DNA of 64,000 nt from assembly GCA_002840435.1 (NCBI GenBank), contig PHAT01000005.1, forward strand, positions 100,460 through 164,459, in the 5' to 3' direction. Positions 50,701 to 57,565 of this stretch are shown here, in pieces. A program made the translations under genes and the position numbers. The notes below the pieces were generated by a model that did not search any database, was not told the DNA's origin, and saw only the letters and a program-made list of their open reading frames with translations. The first letter of the stretch is position 1. Each line of letters begins with the position of its first letter. Source of the DNA: Deltaproteobacteria bacterium HGW-Deltaproteobacteria-6. GTDB lineage: Bacteria; Desulfobacterota; Syntrophia; Syntrophales; Smithellaceae.

Positions 50701-53563
50701 CCGTCAAAAAGCTCAACAAAAGCAGGCGGCGGAATCTGACGCCGTAAAAGAAATTTCTCCGCTGATGAATCCTGAATTCATTACCGGCATGACATCCATT
50801 ATCATTCTCACGCAAAACCGGCTAGATCAAACAAAAAAATGCGTCAAAAGCATCCGCAAATATACATCGGAAGCCCATGAGATTATTTTTATTGATAACG
50901 GCTCTACCGACAGCACCGTCAAATGGCTGCAAGGTCAGATCAGGGAAAATAAAAACTGCCGTTTGATTGAGAACAAAAAAAATGTTGGACTTCCAAAAGG
51001 TCGGAATCAGGGCATCAATCTGTCCACGGGTGAATGGATTGTCCTGATAGATAACGATACGGTGGTCAGCGAAGGCTGGCTTTCCGGAATGCTGGAATGC
51101 CTGAACCATGCACCTGCTGCGGGCATCGTCGGCCCCATGACCAACAGCACCAACGGTCTTCAGCAGGTAACGGACGAAGCCTATCAAACTGCGGATCGAC
51201 TCGATAAATTAGCGGCAGCCTTTAAAGAACGATTTCACAACCGCCGGATTCCCTACCGCGATATTAAAGGATTCTGCATGCTGTTCAAGCGGACACTCGT
51301 GGAAAAGATCGGCCTTTTCGACGAACGTTTCGACTCCGGTCGTTTTGAGGATGAAGATCTCTGCTGGAGATCCGCACTGGAAGATTATCAAAATTACATT
51401 TGTGGAGATGTATTCATTTATCATTCCGGAGGAAAAAGATCGTCCGGTGACCGGCAGGTCATCGATAAAAAGTGGTCCCTCAGCATGGCAACCCCTGAAG
51501 GCAGGAAAATGGCTATTCTGAAAGCTTCTGAATTTGCCGATATTTTATATTCACAGGGAAAAATCGATCAGGCCGTTGAGGCTCTCGTTAATTGCATTAA
51601 ATTTTCCCCGGACGCAAAGGAAATTTATTATGAGCTGACCCGCATGTTTATTGAATCCAAAAGATTTTCCGAGGCATGGGAAGTTGTCGGGACCATGCCC
51701 GAAACCGCAAAAAGTGAACTTAAGGGTCTGGAATGTGCGGGTTATGCCAAGGAGGGTCTCGGGCTGGATGATGAAGCGGCCGGGTATTTGGACAAAATGT
51801 TGTCTTTGAACGAAAACTACCCTCCCGCGCTGAATTTAAAAGGCGTCCTGGCGTATAAAAAAGGTGATAAACCGGAAGCGTTATCCTGTTTTCAGAAGGC
51901 TATTAATGCTGATCCGGGTTATGGCGAAGCCTATACCAATCTGGGCGTTCTGGATTGGGGAATGGATGATAAAAAAAATGAAGCCCTGACCCATTTGAAA
52001 AAGGGCTTCATTCTGTCGCCAACCTTACCGGATGCCAGTTCGCTTTATTACTCAGTTGTCTCTTCTTTGGGTCTGTTCGATGACGCAGAAGCCGATTTTC
52101 GGGAAGTTGCCAACCGGTATCCCAGCAACAAGAATATTGCCTTTTTATTCATAGATATTCTCATCCAGCAGGCCAAATTTACTGAGGCTTTGATTCTTAT
52201 TCAAGATGTGCTTGTTTCGTATGGCCTGGACGACAGCATTCTGAATGCTGCCGTGGCTGTCCGTGAAAACGTTGGCCCTCTTCAAATTGAAAAAACATCA
52301 AAAAAAGGCACTCTGTCGCTTTGCATGATTGTGAAAAATGAAGAAAAACATCTGGTCAGATGTTTAAAAAGCGTGAGGGATGTCGTCGATGAAATAATTA
52401 TGGTGGATACGGGCTCAACGGATAGAACCATTGATATCGGTAAAATCTTCGGGGCAAAAATATTTGAGTTCCCCTGGACAGGCGATTTTTCGGCCGCTCG
52501 CAATGAATCACTCAAATATGCTACGGGCGATTGGATACTGATACTGGACGCTGATGAGGTTCTGTCGCCTCTGGATTTTAAAGAACTCAAAGACATCATT
52601 CACAAGAAGTCGTCGTCACCTGCCGCGTATTCCATCATCACGAGAAATTACTTGAATAACATGAGTGTGATTGGATGGATGCCGAACACCGGGCAATACC
52701 CCGAAGAAGCGGGAGCCGGATGGGTGCCTAGCCCGAAGGTCCGCCTTTACCCGAGAAGAAAAGAGGTTTTCTTTATCAATCCCGTTCATGAACTGCTGGA
52801 GAGTTCATTGAAAAAGGCTAAAATTCCAATCCATCCCAGTAACATTATTGTTCATCACTACGGGAAATTGGATATGGAGCGGGACGCCCAGAAAGGCATT
52901 GATTATTATCTGTTGGGGAAAATCAAATATGAAAGCGACCCAACCAACATGAAATATATTTATGAACTGGCCAAGCAAGCTCATCTGCTTAATAAATATG
53001 AAGAATCTGTAGAACTGTGGCTCAAGCTTCTGTCTCTTTACGAAAAGAATGCTTCATTACCGAGTCATCAGGAATTCTTGAATTTTACATTCGGTGATCC
53101 GTTACCCGAAATTTACACACAACTTACTGCAGCGCTCTTGTCTCTTAATCGCTTTAATGAAGCGCTGGAAGCAGCAACCAAAGCCATGGCACAGAAGACA
53201 AAACTCAAAGAATGTATCAATCTCTACGCGATGTGTGAAATGGTCGCAGGTTCGCTGGACAGGGCGTTTCACGCACTGGAAAATCAACTCAAAGCCATGC
53301 CCGACTACGCCCCGGCACTGGTTCTGAAAGGGGCCATTCACTGCCTGCAAGGGGAAAACGACAAATCGCATGAAATATTCAGTTCAATGAAGGAGAAAAG
53401 GATAAGCATTTCCACCTTGCTGAACAAATTATCCAGAAACTTTCATACCATCGGAAAGAATGACAAGGCTTTGCTCATCCTCAACGCGGAGATTGAAAAT
53501 AAAATAAGCAATATGGAAACCATGGAATTGCTTGAACAGATCAATAAAGAGATGGCAAACTAG
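47693..53563 (+). CDS. giant multidomain protein: five GT2-like glycosyltransferase modules with three TPR blocks
   Basis: A 1956-residue soluble protein. Module order: GT2-a (residues 10-250; LSILIPTWNRVDQV, LCSDDEYYPG), GT2-b (320-600; FMITVYNEESR, but its DxD position reads GTASE), TPR block (605-760), GT2-c (770-1015; VSAIVSAYNSERF, NANTDDRHR), GT2-d (1033-1270; SIIILTQNRLDQT, LIDNDTVVSEG), TPR block (1280-1530), GT2-e (1538-1770; LSLCMIVKNEEKHL, ILDADEVLS) and TPR block (1780-1950). No signal peptide or membrane helix is seen. Several bound glycosyltransferases on one chain suggest stepwise glycan assembly, and TPRs suggest a protein acceptor, as in Caulobacter FlmG. The gene ends beside the flagellin operon, making flagellin the likely target. 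Function is inferred. Confidence 0.85.
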   Translation: MNKTKTMKETTPLLSILIPTWNRVDQVIRAIESIGPSPGDLEVIVVDNASDEAISNRLKELLAGKDYVRFFRNEANIGMVRNWNKCIAYAKGKWMGLLCSDDEYYPGAVHHIRDILRSRQTPAVVLQDASIAAPYVICKAGAETIRGIRLPLASGNFWHRDVSETIGPFDERLEYSPDAEYWFRAASRFPVIKVKKPMAKYHAHESNYMWETWAKDDFLDQTALLIRLNCRYLSGDQYNDETVNRVIDDGLKQTLFTILETTALMIDKKDLFDRYCEVANTMMKTEDESQRLSRMISRHHAFLNNLGRTTGESMEKSNNMNIPITFMITVYNEESRIRYVLEHAVRWADEIIVFIKASTDRTRAICEEFGERVKIIDRPFSPRGHGDTVGDAQQASNNWIFFGTASEIPTYNLIQNVRNMLSETKGELDLIYVPRKYYSFGIHDKRSPWYISYFPFLINRDRAIIANVIHSNFRPRNPQNTRVIQFSDDCCVYHFTHPSAKDYMLDMTQYFEAEAESCTDPAQKIQMCINNIAQFEKQLVDAGPPLLGHYLAWHIYWLGTALFVWEKQRGLNVGEYYRALQEEIIQKEWLSPREQKEALFPGEQYDNIRKMLEQNNHVMAIEALEKVLVDHPNLGIAHHDLATLYSQTVNSEKALEHYELAVKLEPNNITFLKSMANFLYTRQKETQKALQLYIKILSINPADIEVLLVLGHIATDNGQLDRAKDFYRRVLDIDPANTDACRWFAMLGGQNHDMKPKQVDPAETDVTNSTEDYLVSAIVSAYNSERFIRGCIEDLEAQTIADKLEIVVVDSCSPQKERAVVEEFQRKYSNIKYIRTEERETVYAAWNRGIKAASGKYITNANTDDRHRKDAFEIMVNELERKPEITLVYADVIITEKENETFDQHTPCGHYRWYDWDRSVLLNQGCFMGPQPMWRRSVHHEYGYFDDSMVSSGDYEFWLRISQTHNFFHIKTPLGLYLKSPESIEHSNREKQRDENNRILALYRQKAQQKQAAESDAVKEISPLMNPEFITGMTSIIILTQNRLDQTKKCVKSIRKYTSEAHEIIFIDNGSTDSTVKWLQGQIRENKNCRLIENKKNVGLPKGRNQGINLSTGEWIVLIDNDTVVSEGWLSGMLECLNHAPAAGIVGPMTNSTNGLQQVTDEAYQTADRLDKLAAAFKERFHNRRIPYRDIKGFCMLFKRTLVEKIGLFDERFDSGRFEDEDLCWRSALEDYQNYICGDVFIYHSGGKRSSGDRQVIDKKWSLSMATPEGRKMAILKASEFADILYSQGKIDQAVEALVNCIKFSPDAKEIYYELTRMFIESKRFSEAWEVVGTMPETAKSELKGLECAGYAKEGLGLDDEAAGYLDKMLSLNENYPPALNLKGVLAYKKGDKPEALSCFQKAINADPGYGEAYTNLGVLDWGMDDKKNEALTHLKKGFILSPTLPDASSLYYSVVSSLGLFDDAEADFREVANRYPSNKNIAFLFIDILIQQAKFTEALILIQDVLVSYGLDDSILNAAVAVRENVGPLQIEKTSKKGTLSLCMIVKNEEKHLVRCLKSVRDVVDEIIMVDTGSTDRTIDIGKIFGAKIFEFPWTGDFSAARNESLKYATGDWILILDADEVLSPLDFKELKDIIHKKSSSPAAYSIITRNYLNNMSVIGWMPNTGQYPEEAGAGWVPSPKVRLYPRRKEVFFINPVHELLESSLKKAKIPIHPSNIIVHHYGKLDMERDAQKGIDYYLLGKIKYESDPTNMKYIYELAKQAHLLNKYEESVELWLKLLSLYEKNASLPSHQEFLNFTFGDPLPEIYTQLTAALLSLNRFNEALEAATKAMAQKTKLKECINLYAMCEMVAGSLDRAFHALENQLKAMPDYAPALVLKGAIHCLQGENDKSHEIFSSMKEKRISISTLLNKLSRNFHTIGKNDKALLILNAEIENKISNMETMELLEQINKEMAN

Positions 53564-53619
53564 GGCATTCTGGTCCGCACGAGGATAAACGCAACGTCAT
53601 TTGAGGGATCCGGCAATGC

Positions 53620-54003
53620 TTAATCTGCCGGGCTCCCGCGAAGACCCGCGGCCAGATTCAGATTAATGTCAATAATAATTTTGAGTTTTTCCGGATCCGG
53701 CTGCGCCATGACCTGAATAATTCTATTATCAATAAAGACGCTCAGTGTTAGAATATTGTTACGAATCTCAACGGGCAAAGGGTTGTCGTCCTTGATCAGT
53801 TCCGACTGCAAAATACTCCAGACCACCTGGTTTACGCGGAGCGCATCGGCCAGCGCTGCGTCATGATCAGGAGCATCCCAGTTTTTCCGGCAGTCGGAAA
53901 GCAGAACCGCGCACCGGGTCAAGGCGGCGGCTTCAATATCCCTTCCCGATGTATTATCAATATTCTGAACTTTTCTATAGGCATCGAGTTGCTTCGTGTA
54001 CAC
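53620..54003 (-). CDS. flaF: flagellar biosynthesis regulator FlaF (copy 1)
   Basis: A 127-residue FlaF family protein. DIEAAALTRCAVLL, the VNQVVWSILQSELI helix and LPVEIRNNILTLSVFID are the conserved parts. In Caulobacter FlaF is needed for flagellin synthesis or secretion and opposes FlbT. It starts with GTG after GGTAGAGG, like the second copy. It is about 70% similar by eye to the copy at 54286, so the pair arose by duplication. It ends 56 bases from the end of the giant glycosyltransferase gene, which converges on it. Confidence 0.88.
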   Translation of the reverse strand: MYTKQLDAYRKVQNIDNTSGRDIEAAALTRCAVLLSDCRKNWDAPDHDAALADALRVNQVVWSILQSELIKDDNPLPVEIRNNILTLSVFIDNRIIQVMAQPDPEKLKIIIDINLNLAAGLRGSPAD

Positions 54004-54028
54004 TATTTTGAACCTCTACCAAATCAGC

Positions 54029-54334
54029 TTACCTCGAAACCTTCAAATTGACAAGCATGGCATCCGGCCATTTTGCATGCTGTTTCAAAAATTTACCCGG
54101 AGCCTTGATGGAAGAAAACACATTATCGATAATGTGGTCATTCCAGCAAATAAATGGCCATGATGATTGGGGGGTTTTGTCGCCGAATTTCAGCTGAATG
54201 AAATTCCATGTTCTGCATTTAAAGTTACCTGTTGAAATGCACAGCCTTCGCTGCCAGCAATGAACTGGAAGCGCTGACCTTTTTTCTAGTCCGCCGAACT
54301 GCCGCGCAATCCCGCTGCCAGATTTAGATTGATG
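54029..54334 (-). pseudogene. open coding-like frame between the two flaF genes, without a normal start codon
   Basis: On the minus strand 101 sense codons are open from within the 3' end of flaF copy 2 to a TAA at 54029-54031. The translated C-terminal part looks protein-like (for example WPFICWNDHIIDNVFSSI and LKQHAKWPDAMLVNLKVSR), but no ATG, GTG or TTG occurs before a GTG at 54121. A second frame just after the flaF stop is also protein-like (GQRFQFIAGSEGCAFQQVTL) until a TGA. This suggests a decayed gene with a frameshift. No family was recognised. A chance open frame is possible. Confidence 0.35.
54119..54136. promoter_or_regulatory. perfect 18-bp palindrome upstream of flaF copy 1
   Basis: CACATTATCGATAATGTG reads the same on both strands. 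It is 116 bases upstream of the flaF copy 1 start. The length and symmetry fit a dimeric regulator site, but it also lies within the coding-like remnant at 54029-54334, so it may be fortuitous. Confidence 0.4.
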
Positions 54335-54672
54335 TCAATCAGAATCTGGAGCTTTTCAGGCTCAGGACTAGCCATGACCTCAATGATCCTTTTGTCGATA
54401 AAGACGCTGAGAGTAAGCAGATTGTTGCGAATCTCGATAGGCAGGGGGTTGTCATCATTCGCCAGTTCCGATTGCAGAATACTCCAGACCATCTGGTTGT
54501 TTCTCAATGCTTCGTCCAGATGTGCATCACGACCGGCGGCATTCCAATTATTCTGACAAGCGGAAAGCATCAGGGCGCAGCGCGTCAGAGCTGCGGCTTC
54601 GATATCCCGTCCGGACATGTTATCATTGGTATTATGCGCTGTTCTATAAGCTTCGAGTTGCATTGCGTACAC
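54286..54672 (-). CDS. flaF: flagellar biosynthesis regulator FlaF (copy 2)
   Basis: About 128 residues. MSGRDIEAAALTRCALMLS, NNQMVWSILQSELANDDN and IEIRNNLLTLSVFIDKRI match copy 1 nearly position by position. The GTG at 54672 is chosen, with AGGAGG 9 bases upstream and alignment to copy 1 (VYAMQLEAYR against the first residues of copy 1); an ATG 9 codons upstream gives a longer, less conserved N-terminus. The ribosome site and first codons lie inside the end of flbT (29-base overlap), so FlbT and FlaF are translationally coupled, as befits two opposing regulators of flagellin. Confidence 0.88.
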   Translation of the reverse strand: MYAMQLEAYRTAHNTNDNMSGRDIEAAALTRCALMLSACQNNWNAAGRDAHLDEALRNNQMVWSILQSELANDDNPLPIEIRNNLLTLSVFIDKRIIEVMASPEPEKLQILIDINLNLAAGLRGSSAD

Positions 54673-55051
54673 GGTCGATAACCTCCTGTTCATATTCAAT
54701 GAGTTTTTTTGTCAGTTTCAGCGCCTGGTAATACCGTTCATCAAGTATTTTTTCACTGATCTCCTGCAGGACCGGCTTTCTGCTGGGCGCAGCTTTGGCC
54801 ACATCCTTGACCAGTTCCCAAAATGTTTTGTGGTGCTCCGGCAGATTTTTGCCATCAACATACATCAGCTGTATGGCAAAATATATTCTTTTGCAGGGCG
54901 TGTTTGCCGATGCCAGCGTCATAATATCTTTTTCACGCAGGATCGGCACATCATTTTCAACGACAAAAGTACTTTTGGCATCACCGTTGGCGATGACCGC
55001 TCCACCCAGAATGAATTTTTCACAAGGCTTCAGCGTTATCTTGAGCGCCAT
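54644..55051 (-). CDS. flbT: flagellin mRNA regulator FlbT
   Basis: A 135-residue FlbT family protein. LKITLKPCEKFILGGAVIAN is the conserved N-terminal sheet; CKRIYFAIQLMYVD and YYQALKLTKKLIEYEQEVI are the helical part. In Caulobacter, FlbT binds the 5' untranslated region of flagellin mRNA and promotes its decay until the hook is complete. Here the flagellin mRNA leader is about 150 bases with two stems, consistent with such control. It lies between an unknown gene and flaF copy 2 in the flagellin cluster. FlaF/FlbT are best known from Alphaproteobacteria, so this cluster may have been acquired by transfer. Confidence 0.92.
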   Translation of the reverse strand: MALKITLKPCEKFILGGAVIANGDAKSTFVVENDVPILREKDIMTLASANTPCKRIYFAIQLMYVDGKNLPEHHKTFWELVKDVAKAAPSRKPVLQEISEKILDERYYQALKLTKKLIEYEQEVIDRVRNATRSL

Positions 55052-55080
55052 AAGATTTTCCCTTAACTTTCCCTTAGGCT

Positions 55081-55497
55081 CTAGACATTAAAATCAAGTA
55101 CAACACCAGGATTACCAACAGGTTTTACCTGAGGCGCCTTGGCTTTCACCGCACTGTTATCCGGAGATGCCGTCTTGTCGTTTTCTTGTTGTTTTATCGC
55201 TTTTTGCTCTTCCACTGGAACAGATAACGGACTTTTTACATCTTCTCCGGTCATCTGTTTGATCCCCTCGATGAGAAGGATATCCTGGGTATTGCCTATC
55301 GGGAAAAAAGGCGGATAGACAACCTCAGTTAAACTCCCGTCCCCGGAAACCTTCGAACTACCAACCGTTGCCTCAGGCACATTATCCTGAGGCGGGGAAG
55401 TATTGTTTTGCGAGGAAATATTCTCCCTTCTGGAGTTCAGTCTTTCCTCAACCGTTCGGAATAAGCCTTGAGCAATTTGAATATTTTGAATATTCAT
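55081..55497 (-). CDS. small protein of unknown function in the flagellin cluster
   Basis: About 138 residues, not recognised. It opens with NIQNIQIAQGLFRTVEERL, possibly amphipathic helix, followed by an Asn/Gln/Ser/Pro-rich, probably disordered middle, a short hydrophobic core (TEVVYPPFFPIGNTQDIL) and a Lys/Pro/Gln-rich tail ending in VVLDFNV. No membrane helix or signal peptide. The ATG at 55497 follows AAGGTG at 6 bases. It lies between flagellin and flbT with a strong hairpin before it, so it may be a flagellin chaperone, FlaG-like factor or secretion helper; none of these is supported by a motif. Confidence 0.7.
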   Translation of the reverse strand: MNIQNIQIAQGLFRTVEERLNSRRENISSQNNTSPPQDNVPEATVGSSKVSGDGSLTEVVYPPFFPIGNTQDILLIEGIKQMTGEDVKSPLSVPVEEQKAIKQQENDKTASPDNSAVKAKAPQVKPVGNPGVVLDFNV

Positions 55498-55515
55498 AAG
55501 CTGCACCTTTTAACC

Positions 55516-55554
55516 GGAATTAAGGCGGGGGACTTCTTCCCCCGCCCCAATTCC
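55516..55554 (-). terminator. strong hairpin after the flagellin gene (no T-tract)
   Basis: GGAATT...GGCGGGGGA pairs with TCCCCCGCC...AATTCC on the minus strand around a short AGAAG loop (small internal mismatches). The stem follows the flagellin stop but is followed by CGGTTAAAAGG, not by T residues. It may be a partial terminator or a 3'-end stabiliser that sets flagellin above the downstream regulators. Confidence 0.7.
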
Positions 55555-55569
55555 TTAACTACTTATTAT

Positions 55570-56907
55570 TTATCCGAACAGTTTCAGAACCGACTGGGCT
55601 GCCTGCGCCGACAGACTCAGAGCCGTGGTGGAAAGAGACTGACGGGTCTGCAGCATCAGCATGTTGGCGCCTTCTTCGTTCGAATCGGCCAGTGTCAGCA
55701 TATCCGAACCTGAATTCAGCGTATTAATCATGTTCGTCGAGAAGCTCTGACGAACGGTGATGATACTCAAGTTGCCGGAAAGTTTGGACGCTTCCGAACG
55801 CAGAGTGGTTGTCGCAGCATCAAGAGCCGTAATGGCGGCGTCAATGTTTGCAGGTGTAGCGCCCCAAGCAGTTGCAGTTGCTGCGGCAATATTGAGGCCG
55901 GCAACACCTGTTGATGCATCAAAGCCTACCACATCCAGTGTGGTGCCTTCAAACTTAACGGTCATGGTATCGGAGCTCAGAAGGTTTTTACCCTTATACC
56001 CGGAGTCTTCCGCCAACTCATCCATCTGAGTACGCAACGTGTTGTACTGACCAACGATTGATGTCATTTCAGCGGACGGTATATAAGCAAACGCCGCAGT
56101 GACCGCTCCGGCGGCTGAAACCAGTGTTCCAGCATCATCAATTGCAGTATTACCTTCGATGGCCGTGGCCAGAGCAGCGGCGGCATCAGCAGCGGTTGCG
56201 CCTGTTGCGCTGAACGATACGGCAGCATCACTGATGGTTAAACTGACTGAGAAGGTTTCCATGTGGGCAACTGCTTCAGTTTTCCCCAGGGTAGCGGCAC
56301 TGCCTGTAATATCACCAACTACCACGTCTGCCCCGGTATTAGAAATTCTTACGCTGCCACCGACGACAGAAGCTGTGTAACCGGCTGCTATCATGGTCGT
56401 GTTTGCGCCAATGTCTGCCACCAGATCAGAAGTGGTACCATCCCACCCGCCGGAAGTTACAGTAAACGTATAAGTACCGTCTACAATAAATGTTTGACCG
56501 TAAGTAATACCGGAAGCCACAAATGTCGCAGAAACCGATGAATACTGAACTTCAATAGTCGCATTTTTCTCAATAGTGGTCGGGGTGGTGCCAGCAGCCG
56601 CGCTCTGTGCGGACTGCGCAAGACCTTTGGCCTGTTCAATCATTGTGCTGAGCGCCGTGATGCCTTTATCGGCGGCGGTGATCGTCTGAACGGCCTGACC
56701 CATTGCATCCTTCAAACCATCGATAATGGCCGCGCGGGAGTTCAATGCCTGCGCAGCAAAATAGGATACCGGGTTGTCCATTGCTGTGTTAACTTTTTTG
56801 CCTGTGGAAAGGCGGTTTTGTGTGCGGTCCAAAAGGGTAACTGTGTTCTGAAGAGATTGAAGGTTGGATCTCATTCCTGTGGTTAATGATATGTCATTAA
56901 TAGCCAT
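55570..56907 (-). CDS. flagellin
   Basis: A 445-residue flagellin. The N-terminal D0/D1 region (residues 1-105; LSTGKKVNTAMDNPVSYFAA, ALNSRAAIIDGLKDAMGQAV) and the C-terminal D0/D1 region (about 365-445; ending MLMLQTRQSLSTTALSLSAQ and SVLKLFG) frame a variable Ser/Thr/Ala-rich middle suited to O-glycosylation. It is exported by the flagellar type III system and polymerises as the filament; no cleaved signal peptide. The C-terminus and the flbT/flaF neighbours are of the kind found in Alphaproteobacteria. A sigma-28 promoter and long leader precede it; AAAGGAG is the ribosome site. Confidence 0.95.
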   Translation of the reverse strand: MAINDISLTTGMRSNLQSLQNTVTLLDRTQNRLSTGKKVNTAMDNPVSYFAAQALNSRAAIIDGLKDAMGQAVQTITAADKGITALSTMIEQAKGLAQSAQSAAAGTTPTTIEKNATIEVQYSSVSATFVASGITYGQTFIVDGTYTFTVTSGGWDGTTSDLVADIGANTTMIAAGYTASVVGGSVRISNTGADVVVGDITGSAATLGKTEAVAHMETFSVSLTISDAAVSFSATGATAADAAAALATAIEGNTAIDDAGTLVSAAGAVTAAFAYIPSAEMTSIVGQYNTLRTQMDELAEDSGYKGKNLLSSDTMTVKFEGTTLDVVGFDASTGVAGLNIAAATATAWGATPANIDAAITALDAATTTLRSEASKLSGNLSIITVRQSFSTNMINTLNSGSDMLTLADSNEEGANMLMLQTRQSLSTTALSLSAQAAQSVLKLFG

Positions 56908-57060
56908 GATTTTTTCTCCTTTTCTAGGTTGTTTTTCTGACCATTCTGGTCAGCTTTTTTGGTTTTGCCGATGGCTGTCGGCGCTGATTTTTTCCGATTT
57001 GTGACTGGCCTTGTCTGCCCACCTCCTTTGTTACTTTTATTGTCGATTCCTTTAGACACA
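56908..57060 (-). promoter_or_regulatory. structured 5' leader of flagellin mRNA, possible FlbT target
   Basis: About 150 bases between the sigma-28 site and the flagellin start. Two stems are evident in the minus-strand RNA: CTGACCA-GAA-TGGTCAG (56937-56953) and GCCGA...TCGGC (56968-56983). In Caulobacter FlbT controls flagellin mRNA through its 5' leader; the flbT gene 1.9 kb away makes a similar role plausible here. Confidence 0.5.
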
Positions 57061-57087
57061 TTATCGGACTAGCTGGACAAAACTTTA
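57061..57087 (-). promoter_or_regulatory. sigma-28 (FliA) promoter of flagellin
   Basis: On the minus strand TAAA, 15 bases, then TCCGATAA. This matches the TAAA-N15-GCCGATAA consensus at all but one position. Position and orientation fit late flagellar transcription of the flagellin gene. Confidence 0.85.
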
Positions 57088-57505
57088 GGGCTTCCCGGAC
57101 TTATTAGTAAAATATAAAAAAATCTAAATGGTTAGACCGCATCTTCCCGAGAGCGTAAAGTGCCTTAAGAAGCAGCCACCGAAGTAAGCTTCCCCCCTGA
57201 AATACGCAAACAGGTCTTGATGACCAAGCAATCTCAGGGCATCGAATTGCGCTTTTTAGTCCCAAAACATTCGTTGCGATGACGGTCCTTGTCTATCCCA
57301 TCAATATCCCGATCACTATACTGATAAAATGATGGAAATAGTTGCCGGTCAAATAAACATCTGGCCGTCTGATAACCATCATTACCCGGAAAAAAATTCC
57401 TGATGTAACCGGGAAAAGAATAACCATCAGCTGCCGAACGCTATCCTTTTTTATTATATCCTCAAATAATAGATACTTACATAAATATTTGACTTAACTT
57501 CCATC
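57088..57505. other. intergenic sequence between divergent flagellin and motAB promoters
   Basis: About 420 bases without a recognisable gene. A small dyad GGTC-TTGAT-GACC near 57213 is the only clear element. It could hold enhancer sites for the sigma-54 activator of motAB; none could be identified by eye. Confidence 0.3.
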
Positions 57506-57520
57506 TGGCACAATTACTGC
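57506..57520 (+). promoter_or_regulatory. sigma-54-like promoter of motAB
   Basis: TGGCAC (57506-57511) is followed by CTGC ending at 57520, so GG and GC are exactly 10 bases apart, as in the TGGCAC-N5-TTGC consensus; one -12 base differs (C for T). It lies 46 bases upstream of the motA start. Confidence 0.6.
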
Positions 57521-57565
57521 TCTAATATCTTTTGAATTGAAGAATGATTGTTCAGGAGGTCTTTC

